Of a DNA stretch of 64,000 nt, positions 25,352 through 34,260 are shown in pieces. The translations under genes were made by a program, and so were the position numbers. The notes under the pieces were generated by a model. It was not told the origin of the DNA. It worked only from the letters and a program-made list of their open reading frames with translations, and did no database searches. The DNA is taken from assembly GCA_019637155.1 (NCBI GenBank), contig JAHBWE010000012.1:124001-188000 (forward strand). Direction: 5' to 3'. The stretch is from Labilithrix sp. Its GTDB lineage: Bacteria; Myxococcota_A; Polyangia; Polyangiales; Polyangiaceae. Numbering within the stretch: position 1 is the stretch's first letter; each line of letters begins with the position of its first letter.

Positions 25352-26047
25352 ATGCTGCGAATGCTCCGAAAAGACCGGGTGCTGCTGCGAAACGTCACGA
25401 TCGCCGTGGTCGGTGGGACGCTGGGCGCCATGGTGATTGGGACGACTTGCCTCGGCCGTAGCGGCGTTCTCCGCGACCCGAGCGCGAGCTCGACCACGGA
25501 CCGGAGCGCGCAGTCCTCGGCCGGCGGCGTCCCGAACGCGGAGCCCGCGAGCTCGACCAACATCACGTCGACGACGATCATCGTGCACCCGCCGCCACCG
25601 GCCCAGCCGGCGAACGAGGCGACGACGGAGCCCCCGCCCGCGCACACGACGATCATCACGAACACGCCCTCGCCCGCGCCGGCGGCGACGCCCCCGCCCG
25701 CGCAGCTCCCGGCGGAAGAGCCGGAGCCCGCCCCGCCGACGACCGCGACGCCGCCGGAGACGCAGAACCCGGCGAACCGCGTCCCTCCGCCGCCGGTCGT
25801 GATCCCCGTCCCCATCGCGCCGCCGCAAGGCACGGTGACCCCCTCGGCCGGCGACGTCCCTCCCGTAACGAACCCCTTCCCGAACGTCGGCCAGAGCAAC
25901 CTCTACCCCGCCCAAGGCGGCCCCGGCATCCTCAACCCCAACAGCCCCAACGGCGGCGCGGGCTCGTTCTCGGCCGACCCGACGTCCCCGAACACACCCC
26001 CCGAGAGCCGCGTCGCGCCACTGCAGCCGACCCCGCCGCCGCGCTAG
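25352..26047 (+). CDS. Proline-rich membrane-anchored or exported protein
   Basis: A 231-residue protein. One apolar segment near the N-terminus (NVTIAVVGGTLGAMVIGTTCLG, about 14-35) ends in a Cys that could be lipidated. The rest is low-complexity Pro/Ala/Thr/Asn with clusters such as HPPPPAQPANEATTEPPPA and ends PLQPTPPPR. Such sequences span the periplasm or cell wall; no domain is recognised. It has its own promoter region, divergent from the Fe-S oxidoreductase, and its stop is one base from the end of the convergent helicase gene. Confidence 0.6.
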   Translation: MLRMLRKDRVLLRNVTIAVVGGTLGAMVIGTTCLGRSGVLRDPSASSTTDRSAQSSAGGVPNAEPASSTNITSTTIIVHPPPPAQPANEATTEPPPAHTTIITNTPSPAPAATPPPAQLPAEEPEPAPPTTATPPETQNPANRVPPPPVVIPVPIAPPQGTVTPSAGDVPPVTNPFPNVGQSNLYPAQGGPGILNPNSPNGGAGSFSADPTSPNTPPESRVAPLQPTPPPR

Positions 26048-26048
26048 C

Positions 26049-29000
26049 TCACCTCGCGAGCACGAGATCGCGTACGCGCTCGACGACGCTCGCGCGGTCG
26101 TCCTTCCACGTGCCTGGGGTTACGCGGAGGACGGTCCAGCCCATGCGTTCCCAGAAGCGAGGGGTGTAGACGTCGCGGCTCAGGGGGTCGGGGGTGCGGA
26201 GGAACTCGGAGCAGTCGATGCCGATGCGCCAGGTCGTTTCGTCGGGGCGGCCGACGGCGAGGTCGAGGCGGCGGTGGCCGAGGCCGAAGGCGCGCTGCGT
26301 GCGGAGGCCCGCTCGTTCGAGCGCGGTCGCGAGCTCCTCGGCGACGCGGGCGCCGACACGACGACGACGCGCGCCGGCGTGCGCGACGAGGCCGCCCGTC
26401 ACGCCGCGGCCGCCGCCGAGGTCGGCGGCGACGTCGAGGAGGCGCGCGGCCTCCGCGCGATCGCCCCTCGCCTGCGCGCGGACGAAGGCCAGGTACGCCT
26501 TGAGCAGCTTCGGGCCGACGTGCTTCGAGGTGGTCGTGTCGAGGTCCTCCGGCTCGATCGACGCGACGACCGCGAGGCCGACGCGCGCGCGTGTGATCGC
26601 GACGTTGAGGCGCTTCTCGCCGCCCTCTTGCCCGAGCGGGCCGAAGCGCGCGAACACGCGGCCGCCGCGCTCGGCCGGGCCGTAGCCGAGCGAGAGGAGG
26701 ATCACGTCGCGCTCGTCGCCCTGCACGTTCTCGAGGTTCCGGACGAAGAGCTGCTCGACCACGCTCCGCGCTCGGTCGCGCTCCCAGACGCGGCGGAACG
26801 TCTCGTCGGTCGCGACGCGGCGATCGAGGAGCTGTACGACGAGCTCCGCTTGCTTCCGGTTGAACGCGATCACGCCGACGCTCGGCGGGGGGTCGGCGGT
26901 CAAGAGCTCGGCGACGAGGTCGACGACGCGCGCCGCCTCGACCTCGTTCGTCTGGTTTCGCCAGGCGCCCGGCACGGCGATCCAGCGGAGTCCGTCGATG
27001 GGCGATCGCGCGTCCGCGCGGGGCGCCGTGATGAGGCGGCGGCCGTAGAAAGCGGCGTTCGAGAACGCCACGAGCTCCTCGTGCCGAGAGCGGTAGTGCC
27101 AGCGCAGGACCGTCCCCGGGAACGCGACGCGGGCGAGGCCGAGCACCGACGCCGTCGCGAGGATCGCGAGCTCCTCCCCGTCTTCGCCCTCCTCCTCCGG
27201 CTCGTCGGCGTTCGCGCGGAAGAAGTGCGTCGGCGGCATCTGCTGATCGTCGCCCGCGACGAGCGCGCGGGGGGAGCGCGTGAGGGTCGGCAGCGCGGCT
27301 TCGACCGGGCACTGGCTCGCCTCGTCGAGGACGACCAGATCGAAGAGGTCCGGACGGAGCGGAAAGAGCGACGCCACCGACTCCGGCGAGCAGAACCAGA
27401 TCGGCCGCGCGCTCGCGAGCCCCTGGTCCCAGTAGCGCTCGACGAGCTGCCGCATCGTCGCGCGGTTCCGCTTCTTCGCGACCTCCATCCCCAGCTTGCG
27501 GAGCGCGACGCCGCGGGAGCGGTCCGCGAGATCGGCGGCGACGCGCCGACGATAGCGCCCGAGCACGCCGCGGCCGGCCGCCTCGAGACACGCGTCGAGC
27601 TCGGCGGAGACCTTCGCGAGGAGCTCGCGATCGACGAGCCCCGCCTCGATCTCCGCCGTCGTCCTCCCCGCGCGCGCCTTCTCCAGCCACGCGCGCTCGA
27701 GCGCGCGGAGCGCGTCGTCGCCGATGCTCGCGCCGGCGGTCGGCCGCCACTGCCGGAGCAGCGCCCTCGCCCACGCCGGAAGATCGCGCGTCCGCGCGTC
27801 GAGCCGCGCCGCCGCCGCCGCCTCGCCCTCGGCGTCCGCGAACGCGGAGACGATCGCGAGCGCCCGGCTCGTCTCGCCTCGCGCGGCGAGCGCGAGCGCC
27901 TCGTCGACGAAGGCGCCGTCGAGCGCGGCGGCGGCGCGGCGGACCTCCTCGAAGAGCCGCGCGCGCGTCCGGTCGTGAACCGCGGCCGCGAGGAGAGGCT
28001 CGCTCGCGAGCGTCTCCGCAGAGTGCAATTCCAGCTCCGGCAATTTGGCATAACCGGCGCCGGCGAGCGTCTCGGCGAGATCGTGGACCGCCCGCGTGCG
28101 CGCGTGTTGCGTCTCGAGGAGCGCGATCGCGTCGTCGATCTCCGAAGGATCTCCCCGTAATCCGAAATCGAAGAGCGGATTGTCGATCGGCAGTTCGGCG
28201 ATGAGGTCTTGCCACACGATGGCATTTTCACATAATGCCTTTACCGCCGCCGCCGACTGCGGAAGAGGAGCGCCGGGGACCTCCGCCGGCCGCTTTCGGA
28301 GCGACCACCACGACGGCAGGAAGACGCGATACCAGAGCGGCTCGAGCGCTTGCAGCCGCGTGAGCTCCGCGATCCATCCTTGTAGGACCGCGTGCTGGGC
28401 CATGACCAGCTCCTGCGGCGCGGCGACCAGCTCCTTCTTCGCCTTTCGAAGAAGCCCCATCACCCGCTGCCATTCGCCGTGCTGCACGTGGCCGCCCGTC
28501 CAGACCCAGCCGAGCAAGAACGCCCGGAGCGCCTCGTCGTCGCCCGCCTCGATCGGATCGAGGAGCACGCGCGTCCTCTCCCACAAGGGCGCGTGGGCGA
28601 GCGCGTCCTCGGGCGTGAGGCCTCCGGCGGGCACGGCGTCGAGCCGCTGCACGAGGTCGCGCAGCGCTCGAACGGCGGCGAAGACCTTGGCCAGATCGTC
28701 CGCGCCGAGGTCCTTCCAGTCGCCGCGGCCCGCGAGCGGGTGCGGCGCCGCGAGCGGAGCGGACTCGCGCGCGACGAGCTCGAGCGCCGGCAGCGCCGCG
28801 TGGGCCTCGTCTTCGGTCGCCGCGTCGGCGAGCGTTCCGAGCGCCGGGAGCGGGCGTCCGTCGTCGTCGAAGGAGCGCTCGATCAGCTCGGCGAGCCCCG
28901 GCCGGCTCCCGTCTCCCGCGAGCGTATCGAAGGCCGCCTGCGCCGCCGCGAGCCGCGTCGCGAGCCTCCCGCGCGCGCGCACGTGCTCCGTGTCGACGCT

Positions 29001-30221
29001 CGCCGCCGTCTCGTGTCCCCCCAGCTCCGCGAGCGTCCGCGCGATCCCCTCGCAGACCTCGCCGCGATCGCGCTCGACGTCGTGGACCACCGCGACCGGC
29101 TCGCGAAGACCGACCGACGCGAGCCGATCGGCGACGACGTCGAGGGCCGCGCGCTTCTGGCACACGACGAGCACGCGCCGGCCCTCCGCGATCGCCGTCG
29201 CGACGACGTTGGCGATCATCTGCGACTTGCCCGTCCCCGGCGGCCCCTGCACCACGATCGCGCCGTCCGCCGCCGCGTGGAGCGCCTCGTCCTGGCTGTC
29301 GTCCGACGAGAACACCTGCCACGCGCGGTCGATCGCGGACCGCGCCGCGGGGAGCGGCGGACCCGCCGCGGACGGGCTGGTCTCGTCCGCGCCGAGGAGG
29401 CGGGAGGCGATCCCGAGCCGGGCGTCGTCGAGCGGGCCCGCGAGGAGCTCCTCGTAGTCGCCGACGATCGTGCTGTCGGAGCGCGGGAAGCGGCCGAGCA
29501 CGAGGTGGGGGCGGAGCGCGAACGATCCGATCGGCGCGCGGTCGCGGTCTTCGCGCGCGCGTGGAGGGAGCGGCTCGAGCGCCGGCATCGCCGCCGGTGG
29601 CTCGTCGAGGGTGAAGCCTACCGACGAGAGGTAGCGCACGAAGCCGCTCCACGTCGGGAGGTCGAAGCGAAAGTGCCCGTCGTCGTCGTGCGCGAGCATG
29701 CCCTCGATCGTGAGGCGGACGCTGGCGAGGCGGACGAGCGCCTGCGTGAGCGACTCGTTCAGCTCCGGCGGCCCCTCCGCTCCGAGCACCCAGGAGAGGC
29801 GCCCGGAGGTCGTCATCGACAGCTTCACCGGATAGAGGAGGAGCGGCGCGCGGATCCACGTGCCGTCCTTCGTGCGTCCCTCGAGGAAGGGGAACCCCAC
29901 CGCGAGATCGCGCGCGCCGGTCTCGGACCACGCGGCCTCGGCGGCGTGGGCGAGGCCGGCGACGTCGTCGCGGAAGGCGCGCGCGTCGCCGGCGCCCTCG
30001 ACGTCGCAGAGCGCGACCGGCGCGGAGCCTTCGCGACCGAGCATGTGGAGGAGGCGCTCGAACGCGGCCGGATCCGCGTGCGACAGGCGCTCGAGATCGA
30101 GCGCGCCGCTCTTCGTCGCGCGCGTCAGGCGCAGCGAGCGGCTCCGCAGCGAGACCGCGATGAGGCGCTGCCGGAGCTGCGCGAGGCGGCGCCGGCGGCT
30201 CTCGAGGGTCTCGTCGCTCAT
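26049..30221 (-). CDS. DUF4011-type SF1 helicase with C-terminal nuclease domain
   Basis: 1390 residues from the ATG at 30219-30221. The N-terminal part (about 5-290) resembles DUF4011 (WIRAPLLLYPVKL). An SF1 helicase follows, with Walker A GPPGTGKS at 326-333, VVCQKRAALDVVADRL, a Walker B VLDEASQCPVEAALP at about 960, GDDQQMPPTHFF, and C-terminal helicase motifs including NVQGDERDVILLSLGYGP. The last 100 residues look like a Vsr/DUF559-type endonuclease (GHRRLDLAVGRPDETTWRIGIDCSEF, then WERMGWTVLRVTPGTW). Such helicase-nuclease fusions are found in defence contexts, but no companion defence gene stands here. Confidence 0.85.
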   Translation of the reverse strand: MSDETLESRRRRLAQLRQRLIAVSLRSRSLRLTRATKSGALDLERLSHADPAAFERLLHMLGREGSAPVALCDVEGAGDARAFRDDVAGLAHAAEAAWSETGARDLAVGFPFLEGRTKDGTWIRAPLLLYPVKLSMTTSGRLSWVLGAEGPPELNESLTQALVRLASVRLTIEGMLAHDDDGHFRFDLPTWSGFVRYLSSVGFTLDEPPAAMPALEPLPPRAREDRDRAPIGSFALRPHLVLGRFPRSDSTIVGDYEELLAGPLDDARLGIASRLLGADETSPSAAGPPLPAARSAIDRAWQVFSSDDSQDEALHAAADGAIVVQGPPGTGKSQMIANVVATAIAEGRRVLVVCQKRAALDVVADRLASVGLREPVAVVHDVERDRGEVCEGIARTLAELGGHETAASVDTEHVRARGRLATRLAAAQAAFDTLAGDGSRPGLAELIERSFDDDGRPLPALGTLADAATEDEAHAALPALELVARESAPLAAPHPLAGRGDWKDLGADDLAKVFAAVRALRDLVQRLDAVPAGGLTPEDALAHAPLWERTRVLLDPIEAGDDEALRAFLLGWVWTGGHVQHGEWQRVMGLLRKAKKELVAAPQELVMAQHAVLQGWIAELTRLQALEPLWYRVFLPSWWSLRKRPAEVPGAPLPQSAAAVKALCENAIVWQDLIAELPIDNPLFDFGLRGDPSEIDDAIALLETQHARTRAVHDLAETLAGAGYAKLPELELHSAETLASEPLLAAAVHDRTRARLFEEVRRAAAALDGAFVDEALALAARGETSRALAIVSAFADAEGEAAAAARLDARTRDLPAWARALLRQWRPTAGASIGDDALRALERAWLEKARAGRTTAEIEAGLVDRELLAKVSAELDACLEAAGRGVLGRYRRRVAADLADRSRGVALRKLGMEVAKKRNRATMRQLVERYWDQGLASARPIWFCSPESVASLFPLRPDLFDLVVLDEASQCPVEAALPTLTRSPRALVAGDDQQMPPTHFFRANADEPEEEGEDGEELAILATASVLGLARVAFPGTVLRWHYRSRHEELVAFSNAAFYGRRLITAPRADARSPIDGLRWIAVPGAWRNQTNEVEAARVVDLVAELLTADPPPSVGVIAFNRKQAELVVQLLDRRVATDETFRRVWERDRARSVVEQLFVRNLENVQGDERDVILLSLGYGPAERGGRVFARFGPLGQEGGEKRLNVAITRARVGLAVVASIEPEDLDTTTSKHVGPKLLKAYLAFVRAQARGDRAEAARLLDVAADLGGGRGVTGGLVAHAGARRRRVGARVAEELATALERAGLRTQRAFGLGHRRLDLAVGRPDETTWRIGIDCSEFLRTPDPLSRDVYTPRFWERMGWTVLRVTPGTWKDDRASVVERVRDLVLAR

Positions 30222-30225
30222 GCGA

Positions 30226-30933
30226 TCACCGCAGCGTGATCGTGCCGGTCGGGGGGCCGCCGCCGAGGCCGTGCTTCGTGCGGACGAAGACCTCGTAGGT
30301 GCCGCCGTGATCGAGCGGAGCGCGGAGCTCGCCGTCGCCGACCATCTTCGCGTTCTCGATCCGCGAGATGCTCCCGTCGCTCGCGACGACGAGCACCTCC
30401 TCGAGGTCTTCGAAGCTCGTGCCCTTGATGAAGAGGACCGGCCACTCGCCGCGCTCGAAGCGGAGCGCGCTGATCGTCGGCGCCGGATTGGGGAGGACCG
30501 TGAGCGGGAGCGTCTCCGCGGCCGCGACGTCGCACGCCTTGAAGGAGAGCTCGTGCGGCCCGGGCGCGACGCCGGCCGGGACGCGGAAGCCGACGACGTA
30601 CGGATGCGTGGCGTCTGCACGCTTCGCGCCGTCGCGCGCGGTCAGGCGGCCGCCGCTCGCGTCGAGCGCGGTGTCGCCCGGTCCGGACACGTGTACGACC
30701 GGGACCTCGCGGCCGTCGAGGAAGAGGTGGTTGTTTCCGACCTCCGGCTCCGCGCGCGTCACCTTCACCTCGAGCCACGCGTTCGCGCCGCCGGCGAGCT
30801 CCCGCGTCAGGCGATCGGAGGTGGACAGGCTCGGCGCGTCGCCGCCGCTGCAGGCGCGCGCGGGCGCGCTCGCGGACGGCGCGCCGCCGCCGCAACCGAG
30901 GGCGAGGCCGAAGAGGAGGATCAGAGGTCGAAT
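30226..30933 (-). CDS. Lipoprotein with IPT-like domains, unusual start
   Basis: About 235 residues. The mature part (SDRLTRELAGGANAWLEVKVTRAEPEVGNN...) contains two beta-sandwich-like stretches, the second beginning NPAPTISALRFERGEWPVLFIKGTSF, as in IPT/TIG domains. The lipoprotein signal (RPLILLFGLALGC, lipid Cys near residue 14) has no ATG, GTG or TTG before it. The best start is an ATT at 30931-30933 with AGGGG five bases upstream; CTG at 30924 is the alternative, and a GTG further up would add about 20 polar residues. The gene overlaps the preceding lipoprotein gene by 13 bases. Confidence 0.6.
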   Translation of the reverse strand: MRPLILLFGLALGCGGGAPSASAPARACSGGDAPSLSTSDRLTRELAGGANAWLEVKVTRAEPEVGNNHLFLDGREVPVVHVSGPGDTALDASGGRLTARDGAKRADATHPYVVGFRVPAGVAPGPHELSFKACDVAAAETLPLTVLPNPAPTISALRFERGEWPVLFIKGTSFEDLEEVLVVASDGSISRIENAKMVGDGELRAPLDHGGTYEVFVRTKHGLGGGPPTGTITLR

Positions 30934-31514
30934 GAGAACCCCTGCCGATCCTGGCCCTGGCCCGGCGCGAGCGCGAGGTCCATCGCCCACGTGCGCGCGC
31001 CGACGCGGGCGGAGAGGTGCACCTTCACCGGGAGCTCCGCGCCGCGCGGATCGACGAGCTTCACCTCGACGATGTAGCGTCCGCGGAGCGGTTCGGTTCC
31101 ATCGAAATAGACGTTTTCCGCGTTTTGCTGATGGCAGCCGTCGTCGGGGCAGTTCTTCTCGAGGGTGAGGCCCGACGGGGTCGTGCGCGTGCCTTCGCGG
31201 CTCACGCGCGCGGCGTTCGGATCGAGGACCGAGATGTCGACGTCGGCGGGCGAGTCGCCCCACGCGATCATGAACTGGAGGACGCCGGTGCCGACGCCGC
31301 AGCCCTCGTCGATGACGCCGTTGCAGTTGTCGTCGTTCGCGTTGAAGCAGAGCTCGGGGCCGGTCGGCGTGCAGCCGGCGGTGACGACGACGCCCTCGCT
31401 CGCGGAGAGGTTCTTCGCGGTGAGGTTCGCGCCCGGCGCCGACGCCGGCGAGGAGGGGCCGCACGCGGCGGCGACGAACGTGAAGGCCGCGGCGGTGGCC
31501 AGCGCGGCGCGCAT
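30921..31514 (-). CDS. Lipoprotein with calcium-loop-like segment
   Basis: A 197-residue protein. The signal peptide MRAALATAAAFTFVAAAC ends in a lipobox (lipid Cys18). The segment ELCFNANDDNCNGVIDEGC matches the short acidic repeat found in many myxobacterial cell-surface proteins, which resembles a thrombospondin-type calcium loop. The remainder is a beta-rich domain (LQFMIAWGDSPADVDISVLDP, RYIVEVKLVDPRG). It begins with an ATG overlapping the stop of the HEAT-repeat gene (TAATG), so the pair is coupled. Likely outer-membrane or periplasmic; function unknown. Confidence 0.8.
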   Translation of the reverse strand: MRAALATAAAFTFVAAACGPSSPASAPGANLTAKNLSASEGVVVTAGCTPTGPELCFNANDDNCNGVIDEGCGVGTGVLQFMIAWGDSPADVDISVLDPNAARVSREGTRTTPSGLTLEKNCPDDGCHQQNAENVYFDGTEPLRGRYIVEVKLVDPRGAELPVKVHLSARVGARTWAMDLALAPGQGQDRQGFSFDL

Positions 31515-34168
31515 TATTTCTTCAGCGGGTCCGTGCCGCTCGCCTTCGCCTCGGGCGGGAGCGCGTCGGTCGTCATCTTCGGGTTCATGAGCTCGAAGAA
31601 CGCACGGCGCGCGTCCTCCTGCCCGGGCCCGCTCTCGCTCTTCAGCGCCATCAGGCAGCCCTTCTCGTTCATGAACTTGAGGATCTGGATCGCCTGCGAG
31701 CGCTTCACCGCGTCGCTGCCCTTCGCGTCGCGGAGCAGCTTGATGCGCATCTGCACGCGCGTGGTCGAGTGCGGGCCGTTGTCGTAGTCGATGCCCTGCA
31801 CCGCGCGCGAGAGGACGAGCCGCGGCCAGTCCTGGATCGCGTCGCCGAGCTTCACGCGCGAGGCGGACTGCGCGTTCGCGATCCAGCGCGCGACGTCGCC
31901 GCTCTCGTAGTTCTTATCGCTCCAGTACCCGAACGTCGCGTTGTAGACGACCTTGAGCTCCTCGAGCGCGGTGCGGTCGATGTCCTCGTACGAGGCGAGC
32001 GCGCGGCGCGCCATGTCGGGATCGCCGCCGATGAGGATCGCCAGCATCGCGTCGTTGCGCGTCGCCGGGTTCGAGAGCTTCTCGAACATGTTCGCCGTCG
32101 TCTCCGGCGACATGCCGCCGAAGCCGATCGCGCGCGCGGCCTGGTGCTGCACGTTGAGGTCGGAGGTCCCGTTGATCAGCTCGGCGAGGGTGGCGTTCGC
32201 GCTCGGCACCGGGCGGTGCACGAGCGTCTCGAGGTAGCAGGTGCGGATGAACTGAGTCTTCGGATCGCCGGCGGTGAGCTCCTTCACCTTCTTGGCGACC
32301 TCCACCATGTTCTCGTCGGTCGCGACCCACGCGAGCGAGAAGCACGCGTCGACGCGCGACTGCTCGTTGTTCATCTTGTCTTCGATGTACTTCACGAGGA
32401 CGGGGTACGCCTTCGGGTCGCCCCACTGCGCGAAGCCGTGCGAGGCGCCGACGCCGATCGCGCGCAGCGTCATCCCGAGCACGCCCTGCCCGCCCTGGAG
32501 GAGCGAGTCCATCGTCGCGTCGACCTTCTCCGGCCGGCGCCGCAGCTGCGACTCGAGCACTCCCCAGCTCGATGCATCCTGCATCCACCCGAGGTAGCGG
32601 AGCGCGCTCTGGGCGGTGCCCCACTCGTCGGGGAAGCGCTGCTCGCCCTCCTTCGGGAGCGGTTTGGCCGGATTCGCCCATTTCCGCATCTGCGGGAGCG
32701 CCTCCTTCGCGTCGACCGCGGCGACGTAGCGGAGGCCGTTCGCGTGCGGCTGCGGCTTGTCGGTGAGCCAGCGCCACACGCCCTTGTAGGACTGCGCGCG
32801 GATGTCCGGCCGCTTGTCGGGGTAGAGCAGCGCGAGGTCGGCGAGCATGCGCGCGGAGACGACGCGCTCGTTGTCGTCGCGGCGGAGCTCCTCCTCCTCC
32901 GGGCTGTAGAGCTTCAGCGGGTCCTGCTCCATCCGCCAGCCGAGGACCGGCACCGCGCGGAGGTCGCCGATCTCGGCGAGCCGCAGCGCCGCCTCGGTCT
33001 TCCAGTGCGGATGCGGGTTCGTCTCGAGGTACTGCGCGAGCGCGTCGCCCGCGCGCGGATCCTCGAGCTCGCGCAGCATGTCGAAGAGCTGCTTCGTCTG
33101 GTGCTTCTGCGTGTTGGGGTTCGACTTGTCGACGCTCTGGAGCGCGAGGACGAGGCCCTTGCCGCCGACGCCGTCGCGCATCGCCTCGAGGAACTTGGGA
33201 CGCGACTCCTTGTCGGACTTCGTCAGCGCCTCGAGGAGCGGGTTCATCGCCTCCTCGTTCGCGATGCGACCGAGGCCGACCGCCGCTTCGCGCGCGACGT
33301 CGATGCTCTTGTCCTTCACGAGCTTGATGAGCGTCGACGTGTACTTCGGATCCGCGGTGCGCGAGAGCACCGTCGCGACGAGCTGGCGGACGCTCTCGCT
33401 CTCGTCGCCGGCGAGGGTGGCGAGCTTGTCGGTGGAGACCATCGACGCCATGAGCTCGGGATCGAACGCCGGGCTCTTGTCGAGCCGCTGCACGCTCGAG
33501 AGCTTGCCGGCGCGGTACTCCTTCATCACGTCGTCCCAGGCAGAGGGCTCGTGGAGCGCGGCGAGAGCCCACGCGATCTGCGGGCGGTCCGCCTCCGTCG
33601 ACTCCTTGAACGCCTTGAGGAGCGCCGGCTTCGCGGCGTCGGCCGCGGGCGAGCCGTACTCGAGGAGCGCCTGCGCGGCGGTGCCGCGGATGTTGTGATC
33701 GATCGAGGAGAGGCCCTTGATGATGAGCTGGAGCCCCTGCGGGTCCTTCGCCCACGCGAGCTGGGTGAAGCCCTCCTCCTGGAGCTTCTTCTCGTTGTCC
33801 TGCTCCGCCCACTTTCGGTACGTGGGGATCGCCTCGGCGATGGGGAGGAGCGCCGTCTCCTTCTTCATCGCCGCGACCTTCTTCGGGTCCATCTTCTCCG
33901 AGTCCTTGAGCGACCCGAAGATGAGCGCGCCGGCGATGCCTCCCACCGCGAGGATGCCGACGATGATCGCGATCGGCGCGAAGCGACCGCGCTTGAAGTT
34001 CCCGTCGTCGCCGTATCCGCCCGGCGCGAAGCCGCCCGGCGCGCCGGGGAGCCCGGGCGGGACCGCGTCGTCGTCGTCCGGCGGCCACTTCGCCGCGTGG
34101 ATCACCGACGGGGGGTGAGGCCCGGGAGCATTGTTGGGCGACGGCGTAGGGGCGTGGTGGAGACCCAT
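31514..34168 (-). CDS. Membrane-anchored HEAT-repeat protein
   Basis: An 884-residue protein. A Pro/Asp/Gly-rich cytoplasmic N-terminus (1-60) precedes one membrane helix (about 62-86, FAPIAIIVGILAVGGIAGALIFG). The rest is a long run of paired helices in HEAT style, for example NIRGTAAQALLEYGSPAADAAKPALLKAF, SIDVAREAAVGLGRIANEEAMNPLLEAL and DPRAGDALAQYLETNPH. Such solenoids act as protein-binding scaffolds. It has the first position in a three-gene unit with two lipoproteins, which suggests a joint envelope complex. No catalytic motif is seen. Confidence 0.8.
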   Translation of the reverse strand: MGLHHAPTPSPNNAPGPHPPSVIHAAKWPPDDDDAVPPGLPGAPGGFAPGGYGDDGNFKRGRFAPIAIIVGILAVGGIAGALIFGSLKDSEKMDPKKVAAMKKETALLPIAEAIPTYRKWAEQDNEKKLQEEGFTQLAWAKDPQGLQLIIKGLSSIDHNIRGTAAQALLEYGSPAADAAKPALLKAFKESTEADRPQIAWALAALHEPSAWDDVMKEYRAGKLSSVQRLDKSPAFDPELMASMVSTDKLATLAGDESESVRQLVATVLSRTADPKYTSTLIKLVKDKSIDVAREAAVGLGRIANEEAMNPLLEALTKSDKESRPKFLEAMRDGVGGKGLVLALQSVDKSNPNTQKHQTKQLFDMLRELEDPRAGDALAQYLETNPHPHWKTEAALRLAEIGDLRAVPVLGWRMEQDPLKLYSPEEEELRRDDNERVVSARMLADLALLYPDKRPDIRAQSYKGVWRWLTDKPQPHANGLRYVAAVDAKEALPQMRKWANPAKPLPKEGEQRFPDEWGTAQSALRYLGWMQDASSWGVLESQLRRRPEKVDATMDSLLQGGQGVLGMTLRAIGVGASHGFAQWGDPKAYPVLVKYIEDKMNNEQSRVDACFSLAWVATDENMVEVAKKVKELTAGDPKTQFIRTCYLETLVHRPVPSANATLAELINGTSDLNVQHQAARAIGFGGMSPETTANMFEKLSNPATRNDAMLAILIGGDPDMARRALASYEDIDRTALEELKVVYNATFGYWSDKNYESGDVARWIANAQSASRVKLGDAIQDWPRLVLSRAVQGIDYDNGPHSTTRVQMRIKLLRDAKGSDAVKRSQAIQILKFMNEKGCLMALKSESGPGQEDARRAFFELMNPKMTTDALPPEAKASGTDPLKK

Positions 34169-34260
34169 GGCGGCGTCGCGACCTTATCACACGTGCCCGG
34201 GCGCCACCGTTGGATCGCAGCGCGAGAAACGTGTATTGAGCGCGGCAGGGAGGATCCGTC

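Noticed and set aside
21019..25461. A plus-strand frame of 1480 codons opposite the Fe-S oxidoreductase
   Set aside because: It is antisense to a gene with complete Fe-S and CCG motifs and is Arg/Asp/Leu-rich without domains. Long antisense frames are common in this base composition.
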